Shown piece by piece: positions 28,199 through 36,900 of a DNA stretch of 36,900 bases. The translations under genes and the position numbers were made by a program. The stretch is from Chara braunii (lineage: Eukaryota; Streptophyta; Charophyceae; Charales; Characeae), in NCBI GenBank assembly GCA_003427395.1, contig BFEA01000774.1:326693-363592 (forward strand). Reading direction: 5' to 3'. The notes beneath the pieces are model-generated. The model ran no database searches, was not told where the DNA came from, and was given only the letters and a program-made list of their open reading frames with translations. Every line of letters begins with the position of its first letter. The first letter of the stretch is position 1.

Positions 28199-29136
28199 GG
28201 GCCTAGTTGCAGTACTCGCCATGGGTGGAGAGTGAAAAAAATGAGAATCGTGTTGAACTGGAGGCCTGGTTGCACTTACGCGCCACTATATTTCTTCCAC
28301 CGATTTCCACTCGTGAAGCCATGCACTCTCCACAAAGTTGTTTTGTGGAGAGGTCCGAGGACCACCACCCTCTACAAACCACCGGGAACAGGTGGGGAAA
28401 CCGAAAACACTCGCCGCAACTACTCGCCAAACTTGGTCTATGGAGAGTAGTGCAACCAGGCCCTCAATGGCGGTTTGTGGAGGGTGGTCCTTTGGACATC
28501 TCCACAAACACAACTTCTTGGTGAGTGCATGGCTTCACGAGTGGTGATCAAGCAGAAAAAAAATTTAACTTTTCTGTGGAAGAAGTATAGCGGCCAGTAA
28601 GGACCTCGTTCCACTGCTCGTGGCGGTCTGGAAAATATTAGTTTCGCTGCAAAAAACAGTGCATGGTTCTATTTCCTCGCCACTGCCATGGGCAATGTGA
28701 AAACTATCCCGACCGACTCTGTTTTCGTGGAATGGTGATGATGTTTTGCCACAGTGGCTTTACGGGACTCTGTTTTCGTGGAGGATGGCAAAATCTATGT
28801 TTTGCCACAGTGGCTTTACGGGACTACGTTTTCGTGGAGGATGGCAAAATCTCGCCCAGACTACAGGACAACCCAGGCCATGCATCAGACCAGCGGTGTC
28901 AGGGCGACCACCACAGGAACCAAGTCACGGAGAGGTCACTCCTACCACCCTCCACAAAATTGTGTGACAGGTGGGAGAAATGGGAGGCCTTAGCGAGGGG
29001 CCGCCATGCACATTTTTTTTGCATTTTCTGACAGGTATCGTTTCATGGCGGTGGGCGACATAGTGGAACGAGGCCGTAAGTGCAACCAGGCCTCCAGTTC
29101 GACACGACTCCCATGGTGAGTAGTGCAACTAGGCCC
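28199..29136. mobile_element. Nested foldback elements with GTTGCAC/GTTCCAC-type ends
   Basis: The outer ends AGGGCCTAGTTGCAGTACTC (28199) and GAGTAGTGCAACTAGGCCCT (29117) are inverted copies, and the adjacent GAATCGTGTTGAACTGGAGG (28249) is mirrored near 29090. Inside, GAAGCCATGCACTC ... TCTACAAACCACC (28316-28383) is mirrored by GCGGTTTGTGGAGG ... GCATGGCTTCAC (28470-28536). A 56-base tandem duplication lies at 28741-28852 (TGTTTTGCCACAGTGGCTTT twice). Confidence 0.7.
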
Positions 29137-29285
29137 TAAGGGAGGCTGCCTTCCATTTCTGACACGATTCTCATTTTTTTACTCTCCACCCATCTGTGGC
29201 GGATGGCGGATTGTGGCGGATGGCGAGTTGTGCAACTAGCCCCTAAGTGAGGACGCCTTGGACCTCGAGTCTGGGTGGACAACCC

Positions 29286-29335
29286 AGACTGGCTTAGTTT
29301 TTTTCTTTTTTTTTCTTTCAAGACTGGCTTAGTTT
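29286..29335 (-). mobile_element. T-rich tract bracketed by a perfect 15-bp duplication
   Basis: AGACTGGCTTAGTTT occurs at 29286-29300 and 29321-29335, with a 20-base T-rich run between. On the minus strand this is an A tract with target-site duplication and nothing else. Confidence 0.65.
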
Positions 29336-29548
29336 AGTGTTCTTGAACATTTCCTTTTCTTTTTTCTTCTTTTTTTTGGTTTTATGAACAGCGCCATCGG
29401 GGTTCAAGAGTGGGGCATCAAGAGTAAGTGCAGTGATGGCAGCGTTTTAGGCCTTTTTAAGTGGGCTTTTCGAGAGTCTGACAACTCTTGAAGGACGCTT
29501 GAAGATCAGAGTGTCAAGCGGGTCAGCGAGGCCTTGTATCTGATTGTG

Positions 29549-29935
29549 GGCCTTGCCACACCACTTTTGAAACGATGGAATGTTGCAATAGCTGTCAGAC
29601 GTTTTCAACAGTTTTCGACCCCTGGCCACACAGCACTCTTGAAAGGGCCTTGCTGCTGGACAAAACTTGCAAAAAGACAGTCGTAAAGCTTTGTTTTTTT
29701 TTAATGGTGTCACAGTGGCAACTCGTGAAAATCTATACTCCGTCAAGGGTTGGGCCAAGGACACTTGACAAAGCACGAGTTCCAGGCTGGGGTTTCAAAT
29801 CTTTTGAGAGCCGCTCTTGAAAGGGTTTCAAGGGTTTCAAGAGCTACTCTGACAGCTCTTGAAAGCCCGAAGCTTTCAAAGGCTGTGTGGCCACGCAGGA
29901 GCTCTTGAAAATGAGGGTGTGGGGAGGCCCTGTAT
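29549..29935. mobile_element. Foldback element with CCACACCAC-type ends
   Basis: Starts GGGCCTTGCCACACCACTTT (29549) and ends near GGGTGTGGGGAGGCCC (29918-29933). Subterminal TGGCCACACAGCACTCTTGA (29621) is mirrored by TCAAAGGCTGTGTGGCCA (29876). Its stems use CTCTTGAAA/TTTCAAGAG rather than CTCTCGAAA. Confidence 0.55.
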
Positions 29936-29964
29936 CTGATTCATTAGCCTCACTTTCAAAATAG

Positions 29965-30094
29965 TTCCCCTTCTTTTTTTTAAATAATTTAAAGTAGGAC
30001 TATTTTGACTTATGTCATCCTTGTGCAGGGGCCATGCTAATCTTCTCTGGATCGGTCCAATTTTGACGGATGTCCCGAAGGACTTCCCCCTTCT
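29965..30094 (-). pseudogene. Full-length U6 snRNA retrocopy with A tail and target-site duplication
   Basis: On the minus strand it begins GTCCTTCGGGACATCCG at 30083, continues CAGAGAAGATTAGCATGG and CCCCTGCACAAGGATGACAT, and passes through the U6 3' region into an A/T-rich tail with eight A. The copy is flanked by TTCCCCTTCT (29965-29974) and TTCCCCCTTCT (30084-30094). That is the signature of LINE-mediated retroposition. Substitutions in the core (for example GGACCGATCC for GGAACGATAC) make function unlikely. Confidence 0.85.
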
Positions 30095-30311
30095 ATTCTC
30101 AGAAAAATAAAAAAGAAGAAAAGAGAAAATAATTGCCTACTCTCGTTTATGTTCCAAGTTGAGGGTCGCTGAGAGAACTCTGGGTTTTGAGAGTGCTGCA
30201 GGTGGAGCTCTGGGTCTGGCTCCACGAACTCTGGACTCGAAGAGAGATCGTGAGTTTAGTCTGCTCTACTTACTCTTGAAATGGACTCTTAAATTTCCAT
30301 CCGGGATTGTC

Positions 30312-30706
30312 AAAGGGTCTCGCTCCACCCACTACTCTCGACTCGTGAAAAATTCCGAGAGCAGTTCGAGAGCTGTCGGACATTCGACACTCTCGAAATT
30401 CGCAGCGTGGCGCCACTTACTCTATAACCGGGCACTCTCTAACTTCCACAGCACTACAGGACATCACTGCCCGACACACCAACGCCTCCTTTGTCTACCC
30501 AGACTTGAGGTGAACTCTCGAATTCCAAGGCGGTTTGGGAGGCACTGCCAAGAGTTTGCAGGCTGGGGACTCTCGAGCCCTGGAGAGTTCAAATGGAGAG
30601 CCAAGTCTGACAGATCTTGACTCAAACTTCAGTCTTTTTCGTGATCAAGTGGAGTGTGAGCCTGGACTCACGAAAATTTGTGAGTCGAGAGTAGTGGAGT
30701 GAGGCC
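30312..30706. mobile_element. Foldback element with GCTCCAC-type ends
   Basis: The left end GGGTCTCGCTCCACCCACTA, then CTCTCGACTCGTGAAAA, is mirrored by the right end TGAGTCGAGAGTAGTGGAGTGAGGCCC (30680-30706, mixed spacing). It includes GAGAGCTGTCGGACATTCGA in the middle. No protein is encoded. Confidence 0.6.
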
Positions 30707-31157
30707 CAAACACTCGTGAAACCACCTCTCGAAGGATAGTGAGTACACAGCCTGCAAGAGGGCAGTTTTCTTGTGTGGCCCTTTGTACCCCTGGGTCTGG
30801 GCCGTTTTTCCGCGAGCAAGTCTTGTTTCCCAGCCGGCAGAGCAGGCTGGCATTGCTCCACTACACTCACGACAACTTGTCAGACTGTTGGAAGTCCTTC
30901 AAGAGTGCCAGAGTAGCGAGTGGCGCTGAGAATTTTGAGAGTTACCGGGCTCTGACAGCTCTGGAAAGACTCATGAAAATTTTCGTTAAGAGTTACTGTA
31001 GTGGAGTGAGAGCCACTCTCGAGAAATGGAGAGTGCTATGAAAGGGCCCAGGATGAGAACTCTGGATGGATTTTCGGGAGTGGATGGATCTAGAGGAAGT
31101 GGAGTGGTGCTCCACTCTTGAAGATTGCTGAATGGAGAGGAGTGGAGCGAGGCCCGA
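30707..31157. mobile_element. Further foldback fragments
   Basis: TTGCTCCACTACACTCACGA (30854) faces ACTGTAGTGGAGTGAGAGCC (30994), and GAGTGGAGCGAGGCCC (31140-31155) closes another. Boundaries are uncertain because elements appear inserted in one another. Confidence 0.45.
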
Positions 31158-31308
31158 TGTCTCAATTGGCTGGATTCTGTGTTTCAGATCGTTGATTTGT
31201 TGAATGTGGAAACGGGGCAAGTGGGACTTCGACCCTGATTCTGTTTGTCCTCTCACGGTAAAGGAAATGGATTTTTTTTTTTTCTGCAGGGTGCAAGCCG
31301 CAACTTTG

Positions 31309-31848
31309 GGGCCCGCCACACTTCTCCCGAAAGTGCTGTTTTTGGGAGTGCAGCATTGCCACACCAGCTCCCGAATTTGATCTGACAGATTGAGTTCAGG
31401 AGCTGTCAGAATATGGCTCCCAATCACTGCCTGCAAAGCTGCATTTTCTAGAGAGCTCCTTCGTTTCGGAGTGCAGGTCAAAGGGATAAACACATTTCTG
31501 TCAGTCTGAGACTGCTTTGCACTGAATGTGTCCGGATGTGGCAACTATCATTTCAGACTTGGAGAGCTGCCTGTCCTGTGCGAGAATGCAGTGTGGCTAA
31601 GGGCACTCTCGCGTGGGATCTCTCATGTTCGGGAGCACTCCCAAGAAATTTATGGAACTCCGGAGTGGAGGTCAAAGGGACAAGCACATTTCTGTCAGAC
31701 TGCTTCACCCTGGATGTGTCTAGATGTGGCAACTGTCATTTTCAGACTTGGAGAGAGGCCTGTGCAAGAGTGCAGTGTGGCTAAAGGCACCCTCGAGCGG
31801 GATCTCGCGAAACATTTCTAGAACTAGGGAGTGGTGTGGCAAGGCCCT
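31309..31848. mobile_element. Foldback element with CCACAC-type ends and an internal duplication
   Basis: Starts GGCCCGCCACACTTCTCCCG and ends GGGAGTGGTGTGGCAAGGCC. Internally, the CACATTTCTGTCAG ... GATGTGGCAACT(A/G)TCATTT segment occurs near 31491-31553 and 31687-31741. Confidence 0.55.
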
Positions 31849-31865
31849 TTGTCGTCTTCGTCTGG

Positions 31866-31937
31866 TTCAATTTGGGATTCGAACTCCTGTTTCTTATATA
31901 TAAACAGCTACATCAGCATACCGCTCAGCCACATTTA
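31866..31937 (-). mobile_element. tRNA-like SINE head or tRNA pseudogene
   Basis: On the minus strand an A-box TGGCTGAGCGGTA (31930-31918) and a B-box GTTCGAATCCC (31883-31873) are present, with CTGTTT/AAACAG pairing between. The A-box resembles those of long-variable-arm tRNAs. The acceptor and T stems do not pair, so this is a decayed or SINE-type copy. Confidence 0.55.
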
Positions 31938-31939
31938 AA

Positions 31940-32990
31940 GGCCTGGACCCCACAGGCTTGGGGGCAAGGCTTGGAGCCGTGCACCGCTCTTGAAATTGTG
32001 AAATATGCCGATATGCGTAAAAGACAAATAGATGGGTTGTCTTTGTTTGACTTGCTTGCCTGACACCTCTTGAAGGTCAAGTTCAAGGGGTCAGCCCAGG
32101 ATGCTTCAGCACCTGAGTGTGGCACTGTTGTTTTGTTTGAAATCCCTTATACCCAAGGTGGTATGGAATGGGGAACGAGAAGAGGGTAAATGATCAGGGA
32201 TTACCACCTCAGAGTCCTCTTCCATGATTGGACTACTATTGATGCCTCCATCCCTGCAAGACCCCTCGCTGAAATTCCTGATCCCATCCCTTGGCCTGCC
32301 CTCTCCCCGTCTGGGTTCCCTTGATACGATGACCGCTGAGAGTTCTGAGTCAGTCCCAATTTCATAAGTGTCCGTAGTGCCAGTGCCAGGTGGTCATGGC
32401 ACAGTGCCGGGAGGCTGCGACATGCTAGCCAGTCTCGGGACAGAGCAGGTACGCTCTGCTCAGGCACCCACTCGTTCGGTGAAAGAGGTAAGTGTTGCAG
32501 CCTTGTCATCCTTACTGTACAGCAAGCCGAAGCCGGGTAATGGCCCTGGTGTCCAGTCATAAGGGCAATCTCATTGACCACATTGTACAAGGGATGCTGG
32601 ACCCGCTTTCCAGCAGGTGCTGCTCCCAGTGCTCCCCACCAATAGACTGGAGCACCTGGTGTCAGGTTTCTAGTGGAAGGTGCTCTTACCACTTCCGCTC
32701 TGACTGTCACTTGAAACCATTCCTGACATCTCTTGAATTTCATTTTTGATCCTTGCGTTCAAGAGGTGTCAATGCTGGAACTCTTGAAGAAGAGTTTTCA
32801 AGAGGGGTTGGGCGAAGGCCCTTGGAAATCAGTTTTCAAGATCCCACATGCTACAGTAACTGTGAATGGCCAAAATGCTTTGCAGTTACGTGGCAGATGG
32901 TTTCAGTCTGCTATGTTTGCCCACTGCGTGGGGAGTGTTTTCTTATGGGGGGGGAGGGGCGGGGGGGGGNTGCACCCCTCTCGTTTCAGC
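31940..32990. other. No feature recognised
   Basis: A 180-codon minus-strand ORF (32201-32743) shows no family signature. A G-rich run with one undetermined base lies at 32947-32970. I see no repeat or RNA here that I can support. Confidence 0.4.
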
Positions 32991-32994
32991 CATC

Positions 32995-33370
32995 CCATGT
33001 GGGAAGAAGACCCAGGGATTGGATGGGGGGACCCAGACAAATGGAGGTTCGCTCGCTGCATAGGGGAAGTTTCTGTATTGACTAACCCGCAGAGGAGGAC
33101 CTACCAAAAATTTGTGCTGCTGTGGGATCCTGCTTTCTCTTGTTCCATTGCCACGAGCTATTATTTGGGTTCCGGGTGTCATCCCATGCGGAGAGAAGAC
33201 CCAGGGATTGGATGGGAACCCAGACAAGCGCAGGTTTTTACTCGATAGGCAACTTTTCTGTAATGGCTAAGTTAACCTGCAGCGGTGGACCTGCTGAAAA
33301 TTTGTGCTGCCGTGGGATTTCTTTTGCCCATTGGCAGGGGCTAGTATTGGGGTTTCGGGATGTTTTGCAG
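32995..33370 (+). repeat. Tandem direct repeat, two units of about 186 bp
   Basis: Both units contain AGAAGACCCAGGGATTGGAT (33006 and 33193), GGACCT(A/G)C ... AAAATTTGTGCTGC, and TGTGGGATCC/CGTGGGATTT in the same order. An inverted third copy lies at 33640-34030. Confidence 0.8.
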
Positions 33371-33639
33371 CCTCAAAGCCTCCACCATTCAGTGGGGTCC
33401 AGCCCATACTGATGGAGTCTTTTATCTCTGCCAGTTCTCAGCAGCACAGGCCTAATGGTCCAGCCCTAACTCATGGACTCTTGAGGCGTTGATCGTTACT
33501 ACAGGTTGGTTAGCTTGCGGGCAAAACACGCTCTGCACTTGGTATTTGAGGTAGGGAAACTCACAAAGTGTATGTTTCTTTTCTTTTTCCCTTTAAATTT
33601 CTCCCATCAAGCCACTTCTCTTGAAACATCTTTCAAATT

Positions 33640-34030
33640 GGACATTCGACCAGCCCATGGGGTGAATGGTAGACCCATGTAACTGTTGATAAGCAAACCT
33701 GCACTTGGATCCGGATGGACAAATGAATAAAATGACTCCGAATTTGTTTACCTGCGGCATCGGCAGTTGGAAGGTGATACCTCAAGGCCGTCTCCCTTTC
33801 AAACCTTAAGGAAACAGAAACCTCCCTGTGGACATGGCTGTGCATTGGCGGCTGCAAGACGTCTGGAAAGACCAGTGGTAGCCCCTGGTGATGGGCAAGA
33901 GGAGCAGGATCCCAAGCCAGCATGAATGTTTGGCAGGTCCACCGCTGGCGGTTACCTAATACAGAAAACTGGCCCTATACAGCGACTCCTTGTCTCAGTC
34001 CCCATCCAATCCCTGGGTTTCTTTCCACAT
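33640..34030 (-). repeat. Inverted copy of the 33.0-33.4 kb repeat
   Basis: GGCAGGTCCACCGCTG (33938) and CCCCATCCAATCCCTGGGTT (34001) are the reverse complement of the direct units. The GATGGGCAAGAGGAGCAGGA block (33890) mirrors the sequence near 33315-33340. Confidence 0.75.
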
Positions 34031-34033
34031 GAC

Positions 34034-34112
34034 ATTTACGAGGTTGTGGGTTTAGTCCCCACGGGCAGCCTGGGCATGCTTGGTGCCAACCAGCTGAGAT
34101 AATTGGCGTGCT
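34034..34112 (-). mobile_element. tRNA-like SINE head, minus strand
   Basis: On the minus strand an A-box-like TATCTCAGCTGGTTGG is followed at tRNA spacing by a T-arm-like hairpin, GTGGG/CCCAC with a seven-base loop (34046-34062). It is related to the plus-strand copy at 34480-34541, including the CCAGG between the boxes. Confidence 0.5.
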
Positions 34113-34440
34113 CCCCTGGGTCGGTGTTGGCAGGGTCTTTGACAATCGTGTGCATGTGTGTGGTGTGTGGGAGAGTGCTGGCCATAGAAACTGCTGTTAC
34201 TTGATGGGGGTGGGGGAAGTACATGGTAGGTGCAGCTACTGGCAGAATGCTCGGTCTTCGCATTGGCTTTTCCCCCATGGGTGGCACTGCCCTACTCCCT
34301 GACCACCACCAATTAGGGCGGGGGGGCGACATGCATGCCCTTGATTGTGAGAGGTAGCTATACTTGCAGGGGTCCACAGGACTAGTGGTAGGTAGGTAGT
34401 GAAATGTGAAATTGAGAAAATACTACAGCATAGTTTTGAG

Positions 34441-34457
34441 GAGGGGGGGGGGGGGGG
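34441..34457. repeat. Poly(G) run
   Basis: A G-rich homopolymer immediately upstream of the plus-strand SINE-like sequence. Base count may be inaccurate in the assembly. Confidence 0.7.
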
Positions 34458-34479
34458 ACAAAGGAAAGGAGAGCCAGCA

Positions 34480-34541
34480 GCCTACCTCAGTTGGTTAGGT
34501 GCGAGTGGCATCCAGGTGATCGTAGGTTACCGGCTCTCACT
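34480..34541 (+). mobile_element. tRNA-like SINE head, plus strand
   Basis: TACCTCAGTTGGTTAGGTGC resembles a tRNA A-box/D-arm, and GTAGGTTACCGGCTCTCAC stands where the T-arm would be. It aligns with the inverted copy at 34034-34112. The B-box is poor, so the copy is old. Confidence 0.5.
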
Positions 34542-34559
34542 GAAAGTGTGTAATGAGGT

Positions 34560-35284
34560 AGTCGCGTTGCAGGATAGATGTCCAGAGCTCAAGCGTTCGT
34601 CATTATCCCTTTTTCTCTCTCTCCGACAGCAGCTGGGGTGCACGAGTGGGTTGCCTCACTAGATTTTTCCACTGCCCCAACCTGGACCTGGATGTTGTCG
34701 TGTGTGGATTGCTGGGATGCCAGTCCTTGTACCTGCCAGGTGAAGCCCCCAGGGATACAATGGAGCTGTGTTCACAGCTTGACCCGTTTAGGTAAGACCA
34801 AAGACCAACCCAGGTCATTATAACATTTGGGGGATAGCAAAGGGGTTCGAGATCTTCAAAGCGGGCCCATTTCAATACAGCGGTCAGCCGATGTCTTGTC
34901 CTTAAAGCACCACTACACCACACATCGACCTGCGGGTGTCAGCATGAAACCCGCACCACTTCGGAGGCCGCCAATTTTTTTTTCCCAATGGCGTCCCACG
35001 TCGCGGGGCCCCTCCAAGTTTTGCTTGTGGCAACAAAAACTTTCTGCAAGGCTGGGGCCGTGTACTTGCGGTTTAAATCCCAGGCAAAAGCTCCTGTTAA
35101 CGTTTGTTTGGACTGAGGAAGAGGATTCAACGTCTGTCCATCCTCCCCCCCCCAACTCCTTCCCCTTTGCAATGCGACCACAGGAAAGACACCAAACTGC
35201 AAATATTTTTGTTAATCGAAAAATGAAAAATGTCAGTTTTAATGAAATGACAGTGCACTGCGCCCCTCAACGACTACACGCCAT
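34560..35284. other. No feature recognised
   Basis: No gene, RNA or clear repeat. A T-arm-like GGTTTAAATCCC near 35071 has no matching A-box. Confidence 0.4.
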
Positions 35285-35287
35285 ACA

Positions 35288-35378
35288 CTTAAGGACCGTT
35301 GTTCGAACGTGATGCGTAATTGATTCGCGCATCTTAAGGACTGTCGTTCGAATACAATGCCTAATTGATTCGTGTATA
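35288..35378 (+). repeat. Tandem duplication, two units of about 46 bp
   Basis: CTTAAGGACCGTTGTTCGAA (35288) and CTTAAGGACTGTCGTTCGAA (35334) begin two similar units, each ending TAATTGATTCG. Confidence 0.85.
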
Positions 35379-35587
35379 TCTTGTCCTTACTTGGATTACT
35401 CCTTCCAGTAGGCACCTCTTCCACCATCATGCTCATAGGGCTGCTGTCACTGCTCTCTTCCCAAGCATGGACATGTCAGTCCTTGACAAGCACGCGTCTG
35501 GTGGAGGCCAGTCAGTAGCCACACAGTATAGTAATTCAATTCCGAGGCCACAGATCCTCTCCGGTCAATGGTTTCTGAGGCGGGATT

Positions 35588-35705
35588 AAACTTGCGGAGG
35601 CGGGTTGGGGAGGCGGGGAAGCACTCACTCATTTATACGAGAAAATTCAAAACTTGCGGAGGCGGGGTAAAACTTGCGGAGGCGGTGATTAAACTTGCGA
35701 GCGGG
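35588..35705 (+). repeat. Spaced repeats of AAACTTGCGGAGGCGG
   Basis: The 16-base word occurs near 35588, 35651 and 35672, with a shortened AAACTTGCGAGCGG near 35692. Confidence 0.8.
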
Positions 35706-36258
35706 TAAGTGTAGGGTCTTTTCCAGCCTCTGGTGAGATATCCTGGGCCTGACTTCATGAACACTACCTATCACCCTCCTTTGCCCTCTCCTGCCCACGC
35801 AATCCCTTTTCCAATCCCTTTTCCTTGGTGGTAGGACCTTCGTGAAGAACCTTGAGCCAAACCTGCAGAACCTTGAGCTTAAACCACCAGTACCTGGCCC
35901 AGCTATCGGCCATGGGAAGAGTACAAACGTTTCTAGTCGGATGAATTTGGGTGCTCCTGTAGTGGCCCGTACGTTTCCTAAAATTGTGGCTTGTTAACAG
36001 GCACAACTTTCGGAAGTACAGGTGGTCTTCACTTCTGGGCCTCTTTTTCCTGAGGCCGACTCCACCACGCGCTGAGTTTTGCTTTTTTTTGTTTTTGGCA
36101 CTGAGTTTTGCTGAACTATAGCGGGCACAAATTTTCTTTCTGATGTGCACGACTGTTTCCACCCAGCAGGCAAGGCGGAGCCCGAAAGGACTACCGCGCT
36201 TGTGAGGTGGACAGAGAGGTCTGTGATTTAAAAGAGAAGTGTTCCTTCGTACGGATAG
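35706..36258. other. No feature recognised
   Basis: A 165-codon minus-strand ORF (35764-36261) has no recognisable domain. No RNA or repeat is evident. Confidence 0.4.
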
Positions 36259-36388
36259 CAACTTCTAAACTGAATCAGGACAATTTCTGTCGAGAGATTG
36301 AATCTGGACAATTTCTACAGACAGTAACTTTTGACCGAATCTGGACAATTTCTATGGGTAGTAACTTCTGACTGAATCTGGACGATTG
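36259..36388 (+). repeat. Four degenerate tandem units around CTGAATCTGGACAATTTCT
   Basis: Units of about 30-40 bases, three with (A/G)GTAACTT(C/T)TGAC-like leads, recur at about 36270, 36300, 36338 and 36372. CTGGATCTGGATGG near 36664 may be another relic. Confidence 0.75.
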
Positions 36389-36848
36389 TGCTGGCGGAAA
36401 TATTTGCGATGAACAACCCCTTTGACACGTGCTTCCAGCACTTTGGTTCAGCAAAGCCTGTCTGTATGGCACGAAGTCGACAGGCCAACTTTCGAGGTGT
36501 GCGGCGAGCCTTCAACTGGGTCGTTGTTTCATAGTGGCCTGCAGAGGACACTGGCCCAGACCTGAAGATGTATGCTCTGACTGTGTACACTGGTAAGAGC
36601 CGGACTTAGCTTCCTGCGAACTGGTGTTTTAAGACAAAATTTGTCAAAGTTTTAGACATCTTGACTGGATCTGGATGGTTTGATGTCCAGATCCATTTGC
36701 AAAAGTTCTTCTGTGTGAGCGTGCTGTTTCTTTCGGTATCTCACCTGTTACCTCACGATTGTCAGAGGGCTGTGAGAAATGGCTCTCTCGGTCCCTCACA
36801 GCTGTCACTCCTTTTTTTGTTTTCCGTTTTCCGTTTTCCTTCTTCTCT

Positions 36849-36852
<4 letters not shown>
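36389..36852. other. No feature recognised
   Basis: Unique-looking sequence. GTCAGAGGGCTGTGAGAAATGG near 36760 echoes the CTGTCAGA-containing words of the foldback region. Confidence 0.35.

Positions 36853-36900
<48 letters not shown>
36853..36900. repeat. (CT)n microsatellite at the window end
   Basis: CT dinucleotide run that continues past the window edge. Confidence 0.95.

Noticed and set aside
32201-32743. 180-codon minus-strand ORF
   Set aside because: No recognisable motif, signal or splice context, and no support from neighbours.
35060-35085. T-arm-like GGTTTAAATCCC as part of a tRNA
   Set aside because: No A-box at the proper distance upstream.
35764-36261. 165-codon minus-strand ORF
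   Set aside because: No domain signature; length is not exceptional for this composition.

Overview
This is a non-coding, repeat-dominated stretch of a nuclear eukaryotic genome. The only gene I can assign with confidence is the first coding exon of a membrane-anchored glycoside hydrolase family 9 endo-1,4-beta-glucanase of the KORRIGAN type (22993-24123, + strand). That architecture (long cytosolic N-terminus, one membrane anchor, then GH9) is typical of land plants and streptophyte algae. With the very long repeat-filled intron, abundant (CT)n, (TA)n and (CA)n(GA)n microsatellites, U6-derived sequences, tRNA-like SINE heads and a 417-base assembly gap, it suggests a large streptophyte genome. 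A charophyte alga such as Chara is my best guess; this is an inference, not something the sequence states.

Layout. 1-5330: low-complexity DNA and a large foldback element, whose arms (about 424-1010 and 3590-4145) are inverted copies, bordered by (TA)n tracts and palindromic GAACGTTC / GTACGTAC islands; degenerate further copies follow at 4264-5330. About 5540-16000: two tandem copies of a roughly 5.7-kb non-coding unit. Each copy carries an array of small two-helix stem-loops (6795-7688 and 12565-13385) whose stems differ from unit to unit and between copies but stay complementary. A second cluster of perfect hairpins lies at 10881-11188. 16000-18300: a U6 fragment and another diverged direct-repeat pair. 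18300-20880: mostly unassigned, with short tandem duplications and one weak exon candidate on the minus strand. 20880-22040: a tRNA-like head followed by GATC-dense direct repeats. 22330: a second U6 fragment. 22770-24123: compound microsatellite and the GH9 exon. 24124 onwards is probably intron 1; no further GH9 exon is visible up to the window end.

25950-31860 is a nest of short foldback (MITE-like) elements. Their ends follow a shared pattern (GGGCCTNGCNNCACTACTC) in several versions, and each element's two ends match each other. A U6 pseudogene sits inside one of them. A full-length U6 retrocopy with A tail and target-site duplication, and several target-site duplications that bracket only an A-rich tract, point to past LINE-type reverse transcription. 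31860-36900 holds tRNA-like SINE heads, a direct/inverted repeat family and short tandem repeats.

The genes do not form a pathway here. The interesting content is structural: two unrelated repeat families keep base-paired stems while their sequences diverge.
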